Assembly: GCA_948567375.1 (NCBI GenBank)
Contig: OX419755.1
Coordinates: 55,818,291 to 55,882,290, forward strand
Direction of reading: 5' to 3'
Length of the DNA stretch: 64,000 bases
Origin: Lunularia cruciata
Taxonomy: Eukaryota > Streptophyta > Marchantiopsida > Lunulariales > Lunulariaceae
The position numbers and the translations under genes are program-made. The notes beneath the pieces were generated by a model, which was not told where the DNA came from, did not search any database, and saw only the letters and a program-made list of their open reading frames with translations. Positions 44,607 to 55,751 of the stretch are shown piece by piece. Position 1 is the stretch's first letter. The number at the start of each line of letters is the position of its first letter.

Positions 44607-45080
44607 CTAATCTTGAGAACTAGATGATGAAGGTGGTAGTATTTCTGTAGTTGTACTTAGACTCTCTCCAAGATCCTTCACCAAATTTTCCAAAAATGCT
44701 TTAACTCCACTACACTCATGTCCTTTTGGAAGTCCTTTCACTCCACAAACCTCACATAACTCCTTGGTCTTAGATCTTCTCCCTCCTAATCTTGGTGAAG
44801 AAGGTCCAACATGCAAACCCAAGTCAAGTAATCCTCTCCTTTCTCTCAATCTCTTGCTCTCAAAGGTCAATGGACATGGAGTTGCCTTATATCCCTTCTC
44901 TCCACATAGAAAGCACTTAGACTTACTCTTTCCTCCAAGTGGTGTAGGTTTTTGGATCCTCTCAACACTCTCTTCAAATTCTATTATAAACTCTCTTTTC
45001 CTCAAATACACCCCTAAAATCACCTCAAACCCTTGTGGAACCTTGAATAATCTGAGTTTCCATTCTTGATGACCCTCCAT
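44607..45080 (-). CDS. Small zinc-finger ORF upstream of gag in A2
   Basis: An uninterrupted 157-codon frame on the minus strand (ATG at 45080), unrecognised as a known family. It contains 'CFLCGEKGYKATPC', a C-x2-C-x4-[Y for H]-x4-C knuckle, and a second cluster, 'CEVCGVKGLPKGHEC', then ends in a Ser-rich tail. It lies between the leader and gag (about 240 bp before the gag ATG), in a different frame from gag. It could be an accessory protein (an ORF0), or an old gag-type segment carried in the leader. Only this copy is in the window, because A1 has it deleted. Confidence 0.45.
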   Translation of the reverse strand: MEGHQEWKLRLFKVPQGFEVILGVYLRKREFIIEFEESVERIQKPTPLGGKSKSKCFLCGEKGYKATPCPLTFESKRLRERRGLLDLGLHVGPSSPRLGGRRSKTKELCEVCGVKGLPKGHECSGVKAFLENLVKDLGESLSTTTEILPPSSSSSQD

Positions 45081-45908
45081 GTTCCCAAGATGAATCTAAA
45101 CACTCCAATCACACTGCTCTTTGTTGCTCTCAAACTCCTCATGAATGAGATCTCAACTCTGTAGAATTTACCTTTCCTCACAATTTCATTCAAATCTGTC
45201 AACTTGTATATGATAGTCCTCTGAAATTTTGCACACTTTATGAAAACTATAGGTTGTCCCTCTGTGAAAAATTTAAGGTCTTTGCATTGAGCTATTTGGC
45301 CTGGAAACCTTTCTATTCAGCACACATATTTCAGATTTGGTATGGAAACCACCCACCTCACTCTAAAAACTCATAACTCCCTGCTAAAGAACGATCTTTG
45401 TCTAATTTTTGTGTCCACAAGTAGGATACATCATACTGAATTTTCTTGGAAAGTTTCAAAATAATCTACTGAAAATTGAAGAAATAGAAGACAATTTTCC
45501 AAAGAGCATGCAGTTGCGGGAGCAGTTTACCCTATCGACTTCCAAGAATTCTAGCCTAATGCAAATAATAGCTCTCACAAAAATTTCAAGTGTCCTAACT
45601 GAAAGACAACCCAAGCTACTATTAACATCAAGTTCAGATCTCAAACTTGAGATTTTGCCCAAAATTACCTTAATCCCCAAAATCTGCAATCCACCTCACA
45701 CAATCTCTCCAAATCCTCTCATGCGTACAAGATGTAAAAAATCACTTCAAAGACATCATAATCAACTATAGAGTATACAAATGGATCTTGGTTCTTGAAC
45801 ATAAGTTCAACTCTCTCCTCTCCTAATGTTCTCTCCAAGTGAGCTCTCATAGCTCTTTTGCATAATGTAGAATTGAACACAAAACATTATCTTGCCTTCT
45901 AGAGAGGT
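45081..45908 (-). other. Leader of A2
   Basis: Noncoding leader, homologous to 1-447 plus 1137-1297 of A0 and 59560-60054 of A1. Confidence 0.7.
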
Positions 45909-45924
45909 CTCAGCAATGGAACCA
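45909..45924 (-). promoter_or_regulatory. Primer-binding site of A2 (tRNA-Glu type, decayed)
   Basis: The + strand 'ctcagcaatggaacca' differs at two places from the A1 site 'ctcggcaacggaacca'. It lies 4 bp inside the LTR. Confidence 0.7.
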
Positions 45925-45928
45925 AAAA

Positions 45929-46617
45929 TGTGAGCCAACTTGTCTCTCACTCAAGACAAACCTTTGATTGCTATTATGGTAGCGCACCATGGACTATGAA
46001 GGCAAGCAACCCCAACTCCATCATACTCCTCCAAGGCTAACACTCCAAGACTCAAGACATTGCTCACTAGAGAACTCAATGAGAGAGATATAGTTGCAAA
46101 TGAAAGGATGATGAATACCTTCCCACCCCTTGTTTATATACTTGTGAAATAGTTACGTACCAAAGTTACTAATTACCATAGTAACTCAACATACTAGACT
46201 AAAAGTCAACTAAAGTCAAAAAGTAGAAAGGAATATCTATTTACATGGGCATATTCCACTAGCATGTGATCTTATCTTGACCCAACCACTAAGTCAAGGA
46301 TTTCTTCACGTGGGCTATCCTTGGACTATAGAAGAATCCAAAACAAAAAGGTTTGCGGGCCCAAGAGTTCTCAACTCTTTCATCAAAGCCAAACACCTAG
46401 GAATAATACCAAGTCAGCACACTAGAATCCAAAATAGTGGTGCTCATCTTTTCCATTTCCTCTAAAGTAAGGGCCCCTCCATCTTAGCTATGACTTAATT
46501 TAGCTAATCATGAATAATGTAGAACCATCCTTTATCTTTATGTAAATAATATCTCTCAAGTACTTGTAATACCAAGCTAAATATCACAATACCACACATT
46601 CACAAATGGGTGTTACA
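45929..46617 (-). repeat. 5' LTR of A2
   Basis: A 689-bp LTR, TGTGAGCC...TGTTACA on the + strand. The flank GTTCT follows (46618-46622). Confidence 0.88.
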
Positions 46618-46659
46618 GTTCTATAATACTACATCCCTCTCCTCCTCACCTCAAATTAT

Positions 46660-47813
46660 ACTCCTTTTCAACTATGAGTTCTCTTCCTCTAATCTCGCTA
46701 ACACCTGCAACACAATCTTCACTTCTGGACACTTTGATTCCATCTCTTTCTTCTTCTGCTCCAACTTTGTTAAGAATGGGCACACAACCTCCCATAGATA
46801 CTCTACTCCTTCACTCTAATTTACCTTGACTTGCAGGCTTTTCTCCTTCTTGCTTCTTCTTCTGCTTGATACTCTTCTTCTTAGGCACAATCGCCATATT
46901 GGAATAGATTCTTTGCTCCCCAAACTTCCACTCTCTACTTCTCTCCTCCTACTCAATCCCACCTAACACATCGCTTTTCTTCTAGAGCAAACACCTCGCT
47001 GATTGATCACCCTCTTCTCCTCCTTTGCTGGAACTTCATCTTCAGGTCTTGGGTTATCTTCTTCTATCTCCAAATTTCCCTCTTCTTTTGTTGGAACCGG
47101 CTCCATCTCCATTCCATCTTCATTGTCATTGCTCTCTTCCCCACTCTGCAACATGAATTTGGATTCTTCCTCTCTCTCCGAGTCTTCTGACTTGTACTTG
47201 GCTTCCTTGCTTAAGTAGTTCACTCCGGCTTCAAGATAGCCATCATTCCCTATGATGCCTCTCCTCATAGGTTCCTTGTATCTCTCAACTTTATAACCAT
47301 TCTTTGTGCGCCTTGAAGAAAAGGCATCTCTCATCTCTTGGGTTGCCTCAACTACTTCTCCTTTCCCCAAGAATGTGGCTCCCTAAACTTCACCCGCCTC
47401 TCTTCTGAGTACTAACCTCCAATCCAACTCTATCCATTGAGCCAAATATCCTCTCTTACCTTCTTCCTTGGGTCCATCAAGACATTTACTCTTGATCATC
47501 TCAGTCATGAAACCTGGAAAACTAAGGTTCCAATTGCATGCCATGAATGTCATCCAAAGCCTGCTCAAGACTAGTATTCTTGCAATCACATCTAATCTCC
47601 GAATTGCATGATTTCTCATTGCAAATTGTGAGTTCTTCTTCCCACCTCCCATCTTACTCTCCTCCACTCTGGGTTGGTGGCTACTCTTCCGATTGACTCC
47701 AGGACTAAGTCTCCTAACTTCCTCTTGCACACCAGCGCATCTCTTACTACACTTCCTTTTCCATAGTCTCCCTCAAGATGACTCCTTAATGGCAATGGAA
47801 AATTACTTGTCAT
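46660..47813 (-). pseudogene. LTR ORF of family C, N-terminal half (right of A2)
   Basis: Minus-strand pieces match the N-terminal half of the 27040-29670 ORF: 'MTSNFPLPLRSHLEGD' (47813), 'RNHAIRRLDVIARILVLSRLW' (47620-47555), 'ESKCLDGPKEEGKRG' and 'FSSRRTKNGYKVERYKEPMRRGIIG'. About 400 bp of the globular domain (the segment with 'FFHKLF' and 'HFYLGLNLL') is deleted. The coding continues across A2 at 38116. Confidence 0.65.
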
Positions 47814-48224
47814 CTCTTCATCTCTATCTTGATTCTTATAGTGGCACGCCTCCTTTGTCTTTCTTCACTTTGAGTTTCTACCAGTATATCACACCTCCTT
47901 CATGCTCCTATCACTATCAATTTTCCCCCACTCATAGGCCTGCCATTTTTGTGTGTGGTACCTTCTTGAATGTCCAACCCCGAAAGGAAAGTTGTTACAC
48001 TGTCCTCATCTTGGGTTGAGCACCCCAAGCCAAAGTCTCCTTACTTTTGGTTGAATGCTGGCAGGGCCAATCTGAGTACTTCATCTTTTGACAAGAAGTC
48101 AGTTTACCTTGGGTTACAACCCAAAAATACTATTCTTCACCTTTTGATGTCATATAGGCATGATACAACTTATTCTCTACACTTCTTCAAAAATAAGAAA
48201 AAAAAATGTGGGTACCACAATGGG

Positions 48225-48791
48225 TTTCTACTCAAACCATCTGCATCATGGTTCATCATTATGGGTCTATGAACAACCACAAAATCATACTCCTATAAAA
48301 ATCAAAGCCCATCATGCAAGCTTCCCTTAAAGCTTGTCAAACTCCATCAACCACTTTAGTGGCTGATGATCACTGATGAGAGTAAAGGGGTTACCAAACA
48401 GGTAACATTGGAAATGTGCTATTGCCCAAACTATTACCAAGCACATTACCTCATGTGAACTATACTTTACCTCTGCTGAATTATTGGAGCAACTAGCATA
48501 GGCTACCACAAATTCCTTCCTCTCATCATCATGCTGGGTGAGCATTGCTCCAAGCCCCAACATACTCCAATCAGTGTGAACCTAAAATGGTCATCCTTTG
48601 ATTGGTGTCCTCAAAATAGGAGCAAACATCAACCTCTCCTTGAGCTCTACAAAAGCTCTCTCTTGCTCATCTCTCCAACACCACTCTTGTGTAAGCTTGG
48701 TCAAATTTGTCAAGGCCTTGGCAATGGCACTAAATCCTCTAACATAACAGCTATAGAAGTTTGCCAACCCAAAGAATTCTTGGAGTAAGCC
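48225..48791 (-). pseudogene. D2b RNase H and RT connection
   Basis: The minus strand reads 'FVVAYASCSNNSAEVKYSSHEV' and 'FTLISDHQPLKWL' (48563-48327), and 'ALTNLTKLTQEWCWRDEQERAFVELKERL' (48700-48600). All are homologous to D1 11860-12310, and the first two pieces are free of stops for 60-80 codons. It ends where the A3 fragment begins. Confidence 0.8.
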
Positions 48792-49830
48792 TTTCATCCT
48801 CTACGCTAATGCTTCTAATGTAGCTATATGATGCACTCTTAGTCAATTAGACCAAGATGTGCATGATCATCCAATAGCTTATGCTAGTAGGTAGATGGCT
48901 TCAGCAGAAAAGAACTACTTTGTCACCACAAGAGAAGGGTTGGTAGTGATCTTTGGTCTCAAGAAGTTTAGACACTACTTGATTGGAGGGAAAGCCACCA
49001 TTGTCACGGATCACAAGGCTTTGAAGTACATCTTCAACAAGCCTAATGTGGAAGGGAGAGTAGCAAGATAGATGATGCACTTGTTTGAGTATGACAACAC
49101 CATTGAAGATAGGCCAGGGAAGAAACATGCAAATGCAGATTTGTTATCTATGGCCTATGATCATGATGGAGATGAGCCAATGGATGATTCCTTTTCAAAT
49201 GAGGACCTTATGACAATCTCAATCACCCAAGAGGTTCCAATCGAGTACAAGGAGATTGTGGATTTTGTGACAAGAAGTAACTATCCAGAAGGGATGCATG
49301 CTAGGGAAAGGAAGGCCCTTGCAACAAGATCTAGACCTTACACAATGGTGGAGGATATTATTTTTCACAAAGGAGCAAATGGTCTACTTTGAAGAGCAAT
49401 GGGTAAGCAAGAGTCTATCCTACTAAAAGGAGTTTCATGAAGGTTTAGTGTGTGGAGGACACTTTGCAAGAAAGGTGATTGCTTTCAAGATTCTAGATGT
49501 ACGTTACCATTGGAGAGGGATTTTCAAGGATTGTCCTGATTATTGCAAAACTTGTCATGTTTGTTAAGATTTTGCTAGAAAGTCCACATCCACTCCACCA
49601 CTTAGATCAATTCCATTACTAGGACCTTTTGAGAAGTGGGGAATCGATTTTGTAGGTCTCCTCAATAGAACCCAAGGAACAATTAGTACATTGTGGTAGT
49701 TACTGATTACCTTACCAAGTGGGTTGAGGCTAGACCATTGAGGGACAAGAATGAAGATGAAGTTGGTAGATTTATATATGAATGCTTTATCACTAGGTTT
49801 GGATGCCCTTTGGAGTTGGTTTCACTTTAG
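48792..49830 (+). pseudogene. RNase H and integrase remnant of A3
   Basis: Readable on the + strand are RNase H 'VTDHKALKYIFNKPNVEGRVA' and 'YDNTIEDRPGKKHANADLLS' (about 49000-49150), the spacer 'SITQEVPIEYKEIVDFVTRSNYPEGMHARERKALA' (49220-49320), the zinc domain 'HEGLVCGGHFARKV' and 'CKTCHVC', and the core start 'KWGIDFVGLLNRTQG' (49640), ending at 'FGCPLELVS' where the deletion joins. Several stops (49070, 49390, 49566, 49698). The second catalytic Asp is lost with the deletion. Confidence 0.78.
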
Positions 49831-49861
49831 AGACAAAGTGAAAACTTAGTCTAGGGGTAAA

Positions 49862-50534
49862 TGTAACACCCATTTGTGCATGTGTGTAGTATTGTGATAT
49901 TTAGCTTGGTATTACAAATACTTGAGAGATAAAGGATGGTTCTACATTAGTCATGATTAGCTAAAGTTAGTCATAGTTAAGAGAGTGGGGACCTCACTTT
50001 AGAGGAAGTGGAAAAGATGAGCACTACTATTTTGGATTCTAATGTGTTGACTTGGTATTATTCCTAGGTGTTTGGCTTTGAGGAAAGAGTTGAGAATTCT
50101 TGGGCATGCAATATTTTTATTTTGGATTTTTCTATAGTCCAAGAATAGCCCATGTGAAGGAATCCTTGACTTAGTGGTTGGGTCAAGATAAGATCACATG
50201 CTTAGTGGAATATGCCCATGTGGATGGATATTCCTTTATAATTTTTGACTTTACTTGAAATTTAGCCTAGTACCTTGAGTTACTCCAGTAATTAGTAACT
50301 TTGGTGCATAACTATTTCACAAGTATATAAACAAGGGGTGAAGAGGTACTCATCATCCTTTCATTTGCAACTAGCTCTCTCTCATTGAGTTCTCTAGTGA
50401 GCAATGTCTTGAGTCTTGGAGTGTTAGCCTTGGAGAAGTATGATGGAGTTGGGGTTTCTTGCCTTCTTAGTCCATGGTGTGCTACCATAATAGCCATCAG
50501 AGGTTGATCCACATGAGTGATAGGCCAGCTCACA
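49862..50534 (+). repeat. 3' LTR of A3
   Basis: A 673-bp LTR, TGTAACACC...GCTCACA, preceded by 'agtctaggggtaaa', the family's purine-rich tract. Confidence 0.87.
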
Positions 50535-51750
50535 GATCAACCCTAGTGTGTTGGTGTCACGGGGATTGTTGGTCTCGAGAGTGCATTGTGCACCTGGTGT
50601 AATACCAAGAGCTAGCCATATGATCTAGATGTGAAATTTGGTTTGGTGACATCTAGAATGATGTTATACATGATGGTCAAAATATATAAGATAGAAGTAT
50701 CACCAAAAGTGTACTTCTACTAATAGGGCAGAAACCAAAATAGACTTGAGAACCTTAGAACCAATAGCTAGACATATGATTTAAAGGTGAGAATTGGTTT
50801 GGTAACATCTGGAAGGATGTTACACATGATGGACTAAACAGATCAGAAAGAGGTATCACCAAAAGGGGACTTCCATTAATAGAGTAGGAACCGAAATATT
50901 CCTGAAATCTTTGAAGGCAATTTTGGAGGCCTAAACGGATGAATTAGGCCTCAAAAATGTGCAAATTCCCTCCCCCCGTGTAGGCTAACCTTCACCCCTC
51001 CCTGCTTTGTCTTGTCGAGAGCTTTCCAATGGTACCTTACTCACGTGATTCTGAGATTCCTACAGGAAGATTCCCTAAAATATTCCCTCTGGTCAAAGCT
51101 TGTTTGACCAACCAGATAGGACCTAGACCAGACATGTCACCCATCCAAGCAAGTAATCCAAGGGTGGAGCTTGCTGACATGTCACCTATCTGTGTCCCTA
51201 ATCCTATTGTGGAGCTTCCTTGGAGGAGATCCTCTTTGTCTATATAATAAAGAGAAGGTGCTCCTTTGGGGCATTGAATGTTGGAGTGTGAAATCTGTGT
51301 TTTCTCTCTTCTCTTGTCCTCGGATTATTACACCTGGCTGCTTGTGCTTAGATTGTTCTACTTGTCAATGTCTCATAGCTTCTTGTAGCTTGACGCTTTT
51401 CCTACTATTGTTTGGATGCCAGTCTCATTTTTTATGAAGCATCTTGTCAAAAATAGCTCCCAATGGTGAGCTCTTCCTAAGGGCTTGCTATGTTGAATTC
51501 TGTGGGTCAATGTTGATCTACACGGGTTGCTTGGGACTGTTCATGCTCTATTGGTATATGGGGTTGTATTCTTTGGATATGGTGGGGTTTGTATTACATG
51601 CCACAAGTTATTTGGCTAGATTCAAACCAATGCCACTAGGCTCATGCTATGTTCAATCTACAAGAATTGGATTGGAAACAACCATGACAAAATTCCCTTT
51701 CACATGTCACTCCTTACAAAAAACAGTATTGAACTGATTTCACAACACCA
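50535..51750. other. Unclassified sequence with short tandem duplications
   Basis: No gene or known element is recognised. A diverged tandem duplication with a 156-bp period lies at about 50617-50900 ('catatgat' at 50617 and 50773; both arms contain 'ttggtttggtracatct' and 'agtatcaccaaaag'-type blocks). A second, about 44 bp, repeats around 51133-51220 ('gacatgtcacc'). A TATA-like 'tctatataataaag' at about 51237-51250 could belong to an unrecognised LTR or promoter; that is speculative. Confidence 0.4.
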
Positions 51751-52839
51751 AGAATCATGAATGCTTACCAAAGATCAAGCGCCAAAATTGGCAACTCCAA
51801 TTGAGGAACTCAAATAGCTTTAGGCCAGGGTAATGACATATTCTAAGTTCTCTACAATTTTCTTGCTAGTCCTATCTTTCTCTCCTTCTTTGAACCTTCA
51901 CCTCCTTCTACTTGAGTTCATAGTCGGCCGTTTCTTCTTGGTAATTGAAGTATTTTAGCTCTCTTCCTTCAATGCTGTTCTAACATAGCAACCTTCTCTT
52001 GTCTTGGACATCAAAGTGTCTTTCACTAAAGTCACTATCAAAACCCTTTGATTCTCTCTTCCCTTTCCTCTCCTTTAATTCCCTTCTTTTACCTTCTCTG
52101 ATCCGTTGCTCCTTTTTCTCTCTCAATTCCTCCTCAAGTTTTCTCTCAAAAAAACTCCTTGCTGCTCTTTTCAATTCTGAACCTTCTTCTTTGTCATCAT
52201 GAATTGCAAAAGAATACCAGAGTTCTCTACAGGTCTCCTCTCTTGCACACTTGGTTCCTTGAAAGTCTCCTGTTGACAAAGTCAAAGGTTGGCCTATCTA
52301 GATGCAAACAAAAGAAAAGAAAGCAATCAAAACCAAAATAAGACTGCTTAGAAGACCAAAATTATGACACAGAGGCTTAGAGGCTGCCTTTACAAGCCTC
52401 TACAGATCACTCATCTTGCACAAAGAAGAGAATTTCCAGAAAAAAAAACAAATTTATTTGCTTTTGCTGATTTGCTTTCAAAGAAGAGTGTACTATACTA
52501 TAAACTGTTTATGGAGTTGAGATCATCTATAGGTCATTGACTCTGCCCAGCAAATGTTGTAGTATCCGATGTCGTCGGGAAAATGATTCACGGTTATCAT
52601 TGGTGCCATTTGGTGAGCTCTGGAGTTTCCTTTTATGGTATCTAATCTCAAGAGTCTTTTTGTGTTACAAGACACTTGGAGCTTAAATTTGTGACACACC
52701 AACTCATGACTTTGTTTATAGTGCTAGAATCTAGGGAATATGTTATTTAGTGCCATTTGAGCAAATAAGTCTTGTAGGAGTATTTTAGTTAGGGCATTTG
52801 ATCCAAAGAGTTGCAAGAGGTATTTAGTTAGTGCTACCT
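51751..52839. other. Unclassified sequence, one short charged ORF
   Basis: No clear feature. The minus strand has a 101-codon frame (52285-51980) that is strongly Glu/Lys/Arg-rich ('LEEELREKKEQRIREGKRRELKERKG'). Such composition can arise from purine-rich DNA, and there is no homologue in the window, so I do not call a gene. Confidence 0.3.
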
Positions 52840-54960
52840 TGAGCAAATGAGTCTTGGGGAGGATTTTCATGTTTAGGAGTGACAAAACAAGAGAAGTGAA
52901 AAGAAGAAAGAGAAGAAAATTTAAGGGTTTGTCTAGACAAGAAGACAAGGAAGGAAGAGAAGGAATTTTTGAGGGTTCTGGCTTGGACAGGAGGAAGAAG
53001 AGAAAGGAGAGTTATTTTTCAAGGGTTTTGCTTGGGTTGCTATGGACATGAGGACAATGAAGGAAGAGAAGGAAAGTTTGAGGGTTTGGTCTGGACAAGA
53101 GGAAATGGAAGGAAGAGAAGGAATTTTTGAGGGTTTTGGCCTGGACACAAGGAAGAATAGAAAGGAGAGTTTTTTTTTGAGGGTTTTACTTGGGTTGCTC
53201 TGGACAGGAGGACAATGAAAGAAGAGAAGGAAATTTTGAGGGTTTGGTCTAGACAAGAGGATAGGGAAGGAAGAGAAGGAATTTTTGAGGGTTTTGGCTT
53301 GGCCAAGAGGAAGAAGAGAAAGGAGAGTTTTTTTGAGTGTTTTGCTTGGGTGGCTCGGGACAAGAGGACAATGAAGAAAGAGAAGGAATTTTTGAGGGTT
53401 TGGCCTAGACAAGAGGAAGAAGTGAGAGAGGAATTTTTTGAGGGTTTTGCTGGTGCCTTGATCTGTGACAGGAGGACAGAAGGAAGAGTAAAGGCTTTGA
53501 GATATTTGCCCTAGACAGGAGGACTGTGAAGAGAGGAGAGAAAATTTGATGGTTGGCATGGTCTCTGATAGGGATAGTGAAGAAAGAGAAGAGAATTTTG
53601 AGGGTTTTGGCTTGTGTTGTGGCAAGAGCAGGAGAGGAAACTCTCGAGTTTTGTTTGAGCTTGGACTAAGACAGAACTGGACTGAAGGAATGGTGTGGGG
53701 AATGTTCACAGGAATGAGAACTTTGAATCAAATGCAGAGCAGAAGTCTGAAGTGTGAGAGTAATGATGTGCAAGATAGATAGGAAAATTTTCAAATGAGC
53801 AAGAGTAAAGGAGGTTTTGAGTTTGCTTCAGCTTCATGAGTGACAGGAAAAGAAAGAGAAGACTTTTGAGGCAGGTTTTGCTTGGTTGAGACAGAAGAGA
53901 CAAAAGTGAAGGAAGAGGAAGATTGTTTTCTCTAGAGGGCAAGTTTTCTGCTTTGATTTGGACAGGAGTGCAAGAGTGAGGAAATTTCAAGGAGACTCTT
54001 GCTGAGCAGTAACAAGTGAGAAGGGGTTTTTTGAGTTAGGGTTGCTTTGGCTGGACAGGAGTTGGGGTGAAGGATTTGAGTTTGCTCTGCTGAGGAGGTG
54101 GCAAAAGAGCAAGAAATTTTGAGAGAAATCTATTGGCTGAGCATGGCAAGAGAGGTAGGGTTTGATGAGAAGGCTTTGAGAGAATGCTTTGTTGGAAATT
54201 ACAGACCAATAAGAGAATTGGAAATGCATCATAGGAGTTGGCGGATGAGTAGCCAGTAGAGAGGGTTTGATAAGGACAGACAAGTAAATGAATTGGAAAT
54301 GCATTGCAGGAGTTGGCTGATGAGAAACTTGTTAAGAGGGTTTTGGTAAAAGCAGGGAGAATTTCAAGAGTTCTTTTGTTCAGCCTTGGTGAAGTGACAG
54401 TGAGAAGAGAAGGAAAATTTTGAATTAGGTTTTGGCTTAGTCCTGGACAGAGGCTGGAGAGATAGTTTGGGAGTTTGGGCTTTACCTTGCCTTTGACAGG
54501 AGCAGGAAGGAGAGCAAAGAGAATTTCAAGAGTTCTTCTGTTCAGCCTTGGTGAAGTGATAGTGAGAAGAAAGGACTGTTGACAGTGAGTGTTGACAGAA
54601 ATGTGAAGTTCTTATGAAGTTTTTCTTGAGGTGAAGTGCAAGAGTAGAGGAGTGAAATTTTGAATGTAGAAAAGAACTGTTGTGAGTGTTGATAGAAGTG
54701 AGGGTCATCTAAAGGTTTCCAAAAGAGCAGCTAGAGACAAAGAGATTGATTTTTTGAATGAAGAAAGGACTACTATGAGTGTTGGCAGAAATGTGAACAT
54801 TCTATGAGGATTTGCCAAAAGTGCAACTGGATAGAGGAGTGAATTTTTGAATGGAGAGAGAAATTTTGAGGTTTGGTTTCAATTGCTGAATGCTCCAAGA
54901 GGAGTGAAGGAGAATCTCAAGTTGCTTCAACTAAACATGATCATGGATGACTAAAGAAGA
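52840..54960. repeat. Purine-rich minisatellite with higher-order period of about 157 bp
   Basis: The + strand is a run of related 45-60-bp units built on 'gaaggaattttTGAGGGTTTtggcttggacaagagg'. The block 'gagggttt' recurs near 53078, 53128, 53178, 53235, 53285, 53393, 53438 and 53597. Units of about 50, 50 and 57 bp alternate, so the closest match recurs at about 157 bp (53078, 53235, 53393, 53548). Order decays to the right of 53600 but the purine bias and motifs persist to about 54900. The strand asymmetry leaves long artificial frames on both strands. Confidence 0.75.
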
Positions 54961-55047
54961 TCAAGTAGTGAGTCGCCTTAAATGTTGCTGAACAAAGTGT
55001 ATGCAAAGCGCCTTGGCTAATTTGACATTTAGTTGAGACCTTAGAAT

Positions 55048-55739
55048 TTTGAGCCGGCTTGTCTCTCACTCAGGATGAACCTCTGATGGCTATTATGGTA
55101 GCGCACCATGGACTAAGAAGGCAAGGAACTCCAACTCCATCATACTCCTCCAAGGCTAACACTCCAAGACTCGAGACATTGCTCACTAGAGAACTCAATG
55201 AGAGAGAGATAGTTGCAAATGAAAGGATGATGAGTACCTCCTCGTCCCTTGTTTATATACTTGTGAAATAGTTACATACCAAAGTTACTAATTACCGTAG
55301 TAACTCAAGTTACTAGACTAAAAGTCAAGTAAAGTCAAAAAGTAGAAAGGAATATCCATTCACATGGGCATATTCTCCTAAGCATGTGGTCTTATCTTGA
55401 CCCAACCACTAAGTCAAGGATTCCTTCACATGGGCTATCCTTGGACTAAAGAAGAATCCAAAACAAAAAGGCTTGCGGGCCCAAGAGTTCTCAACTCTTT
55501 CCCTAAATCCAAACACCTATGAATAATACCAAGTCAACACACTAAAATCCAAAATAGTGGTGCTCATCTTTTCTACTTCCTCTAAAGTAAGGTCCCTTCT
55601 ATCTTAGCTATGACTAACTTTAGCTAACTATGACTAATATAGAACCATCCTTTATCTCTATATAAATAATATCTCTTAAGTACTTGTAATACCAAGCTAA
55701 ATATCACAATACCACACACATGCACAAATAGGTATTACA
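55048..55739 (-). repeat. 3' LTR of A1
   Basis: About 692 bp, + strand TTTGAGCCGG...GGTATTACA. It is followed on the + strand by 'tttacccccggact', the polypurine tract in element orientation. Confidence 0.9.
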
Positions 55740-55751
55740 TTTACCCCCGGA

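Larger units (their letters stand above)
38122..46617 (-). mobile_element. Family A retrotransposon A2
   Basis: An 8.5-kb minus-strand element inserted in a solo C LTR, with flanks GTTCT (38117-38121) and GTTCT (46618-46622) as TSD, assuming one base lost at the left LTR end. Order 5' to 3': LTR, degenerate tRNA-Glu primer site, a small zinc-finger ORF, gag, protease, RT (split by a solo LTR), RNase H, integrase, purine-rich tract, LTR. It has the fullest coding set among the A copies here but is broken by several stops and frameshifts. Confidence 0.88.
36398..48219 (-). mobile_element. Solo LTR of family C, split by element A2
   Basis: TGTGACAACC at 36398 and GGTACCACA at 48219 are flanked by a perfect TSD, ATGGG (36393-36397 and 48220-48224), in D2b. 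Without A2 (38122-46617 plus one TSD copy) the LTR is about 3.3 kb. Its coding frame is related to 27040-29670 and is present on both sides of A2. No primer site or gag/pol of family C is attached. Confidence 0.82.
33932..48791 (-). mobile_element. Family D element D2b, split by a C LTR
   Basis: The two pieces, 33932-36397 and 48225-48791, form the 3' half of a minus-strand family D element: LTR, extra LTR-tail copy, 3' UTR, PHD finger, integrase, RNase H, and end of RT. It inserted in D2a at 33931. The gap is the solo C LTR 36398-48219, bordered by the TSD ATGGG. At about 48791 it is truncated against family A fragment A3, so its methyltransferase region is not preserved. Confidence 0.8.
48792..50534 (+). 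mobile_element. Family A fragment A3 (RNase H-integrase plus 3' LTR)
   Basis: A plus-strand family A remnant, 5' truncated against D2b. It begins in RNase H, runs through the integrase zinc domain and part of the core, then jumps by an internal deletion of about 0.7 kb (near 49828) to the polypurine tract and the 3' LTR. No 5' LTR or TSD. Confidence 0.82.

Noticed and set aside
51980..52285. A charged 101-codon frame as a host gene
   Set aside because: Composition is explained by purine bias. There are no recognisable domain, conserved neighbour or splice signals that I could support.
52933..53709. A 258-codon minus-strand frame across the minisatellite
   Set aside because: It is Lys/Ser/Pro/Leu low-complexity sequence created by the purine-rich repeat. 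The opposite strand is equally open, and unit boundaries do not respect codons.
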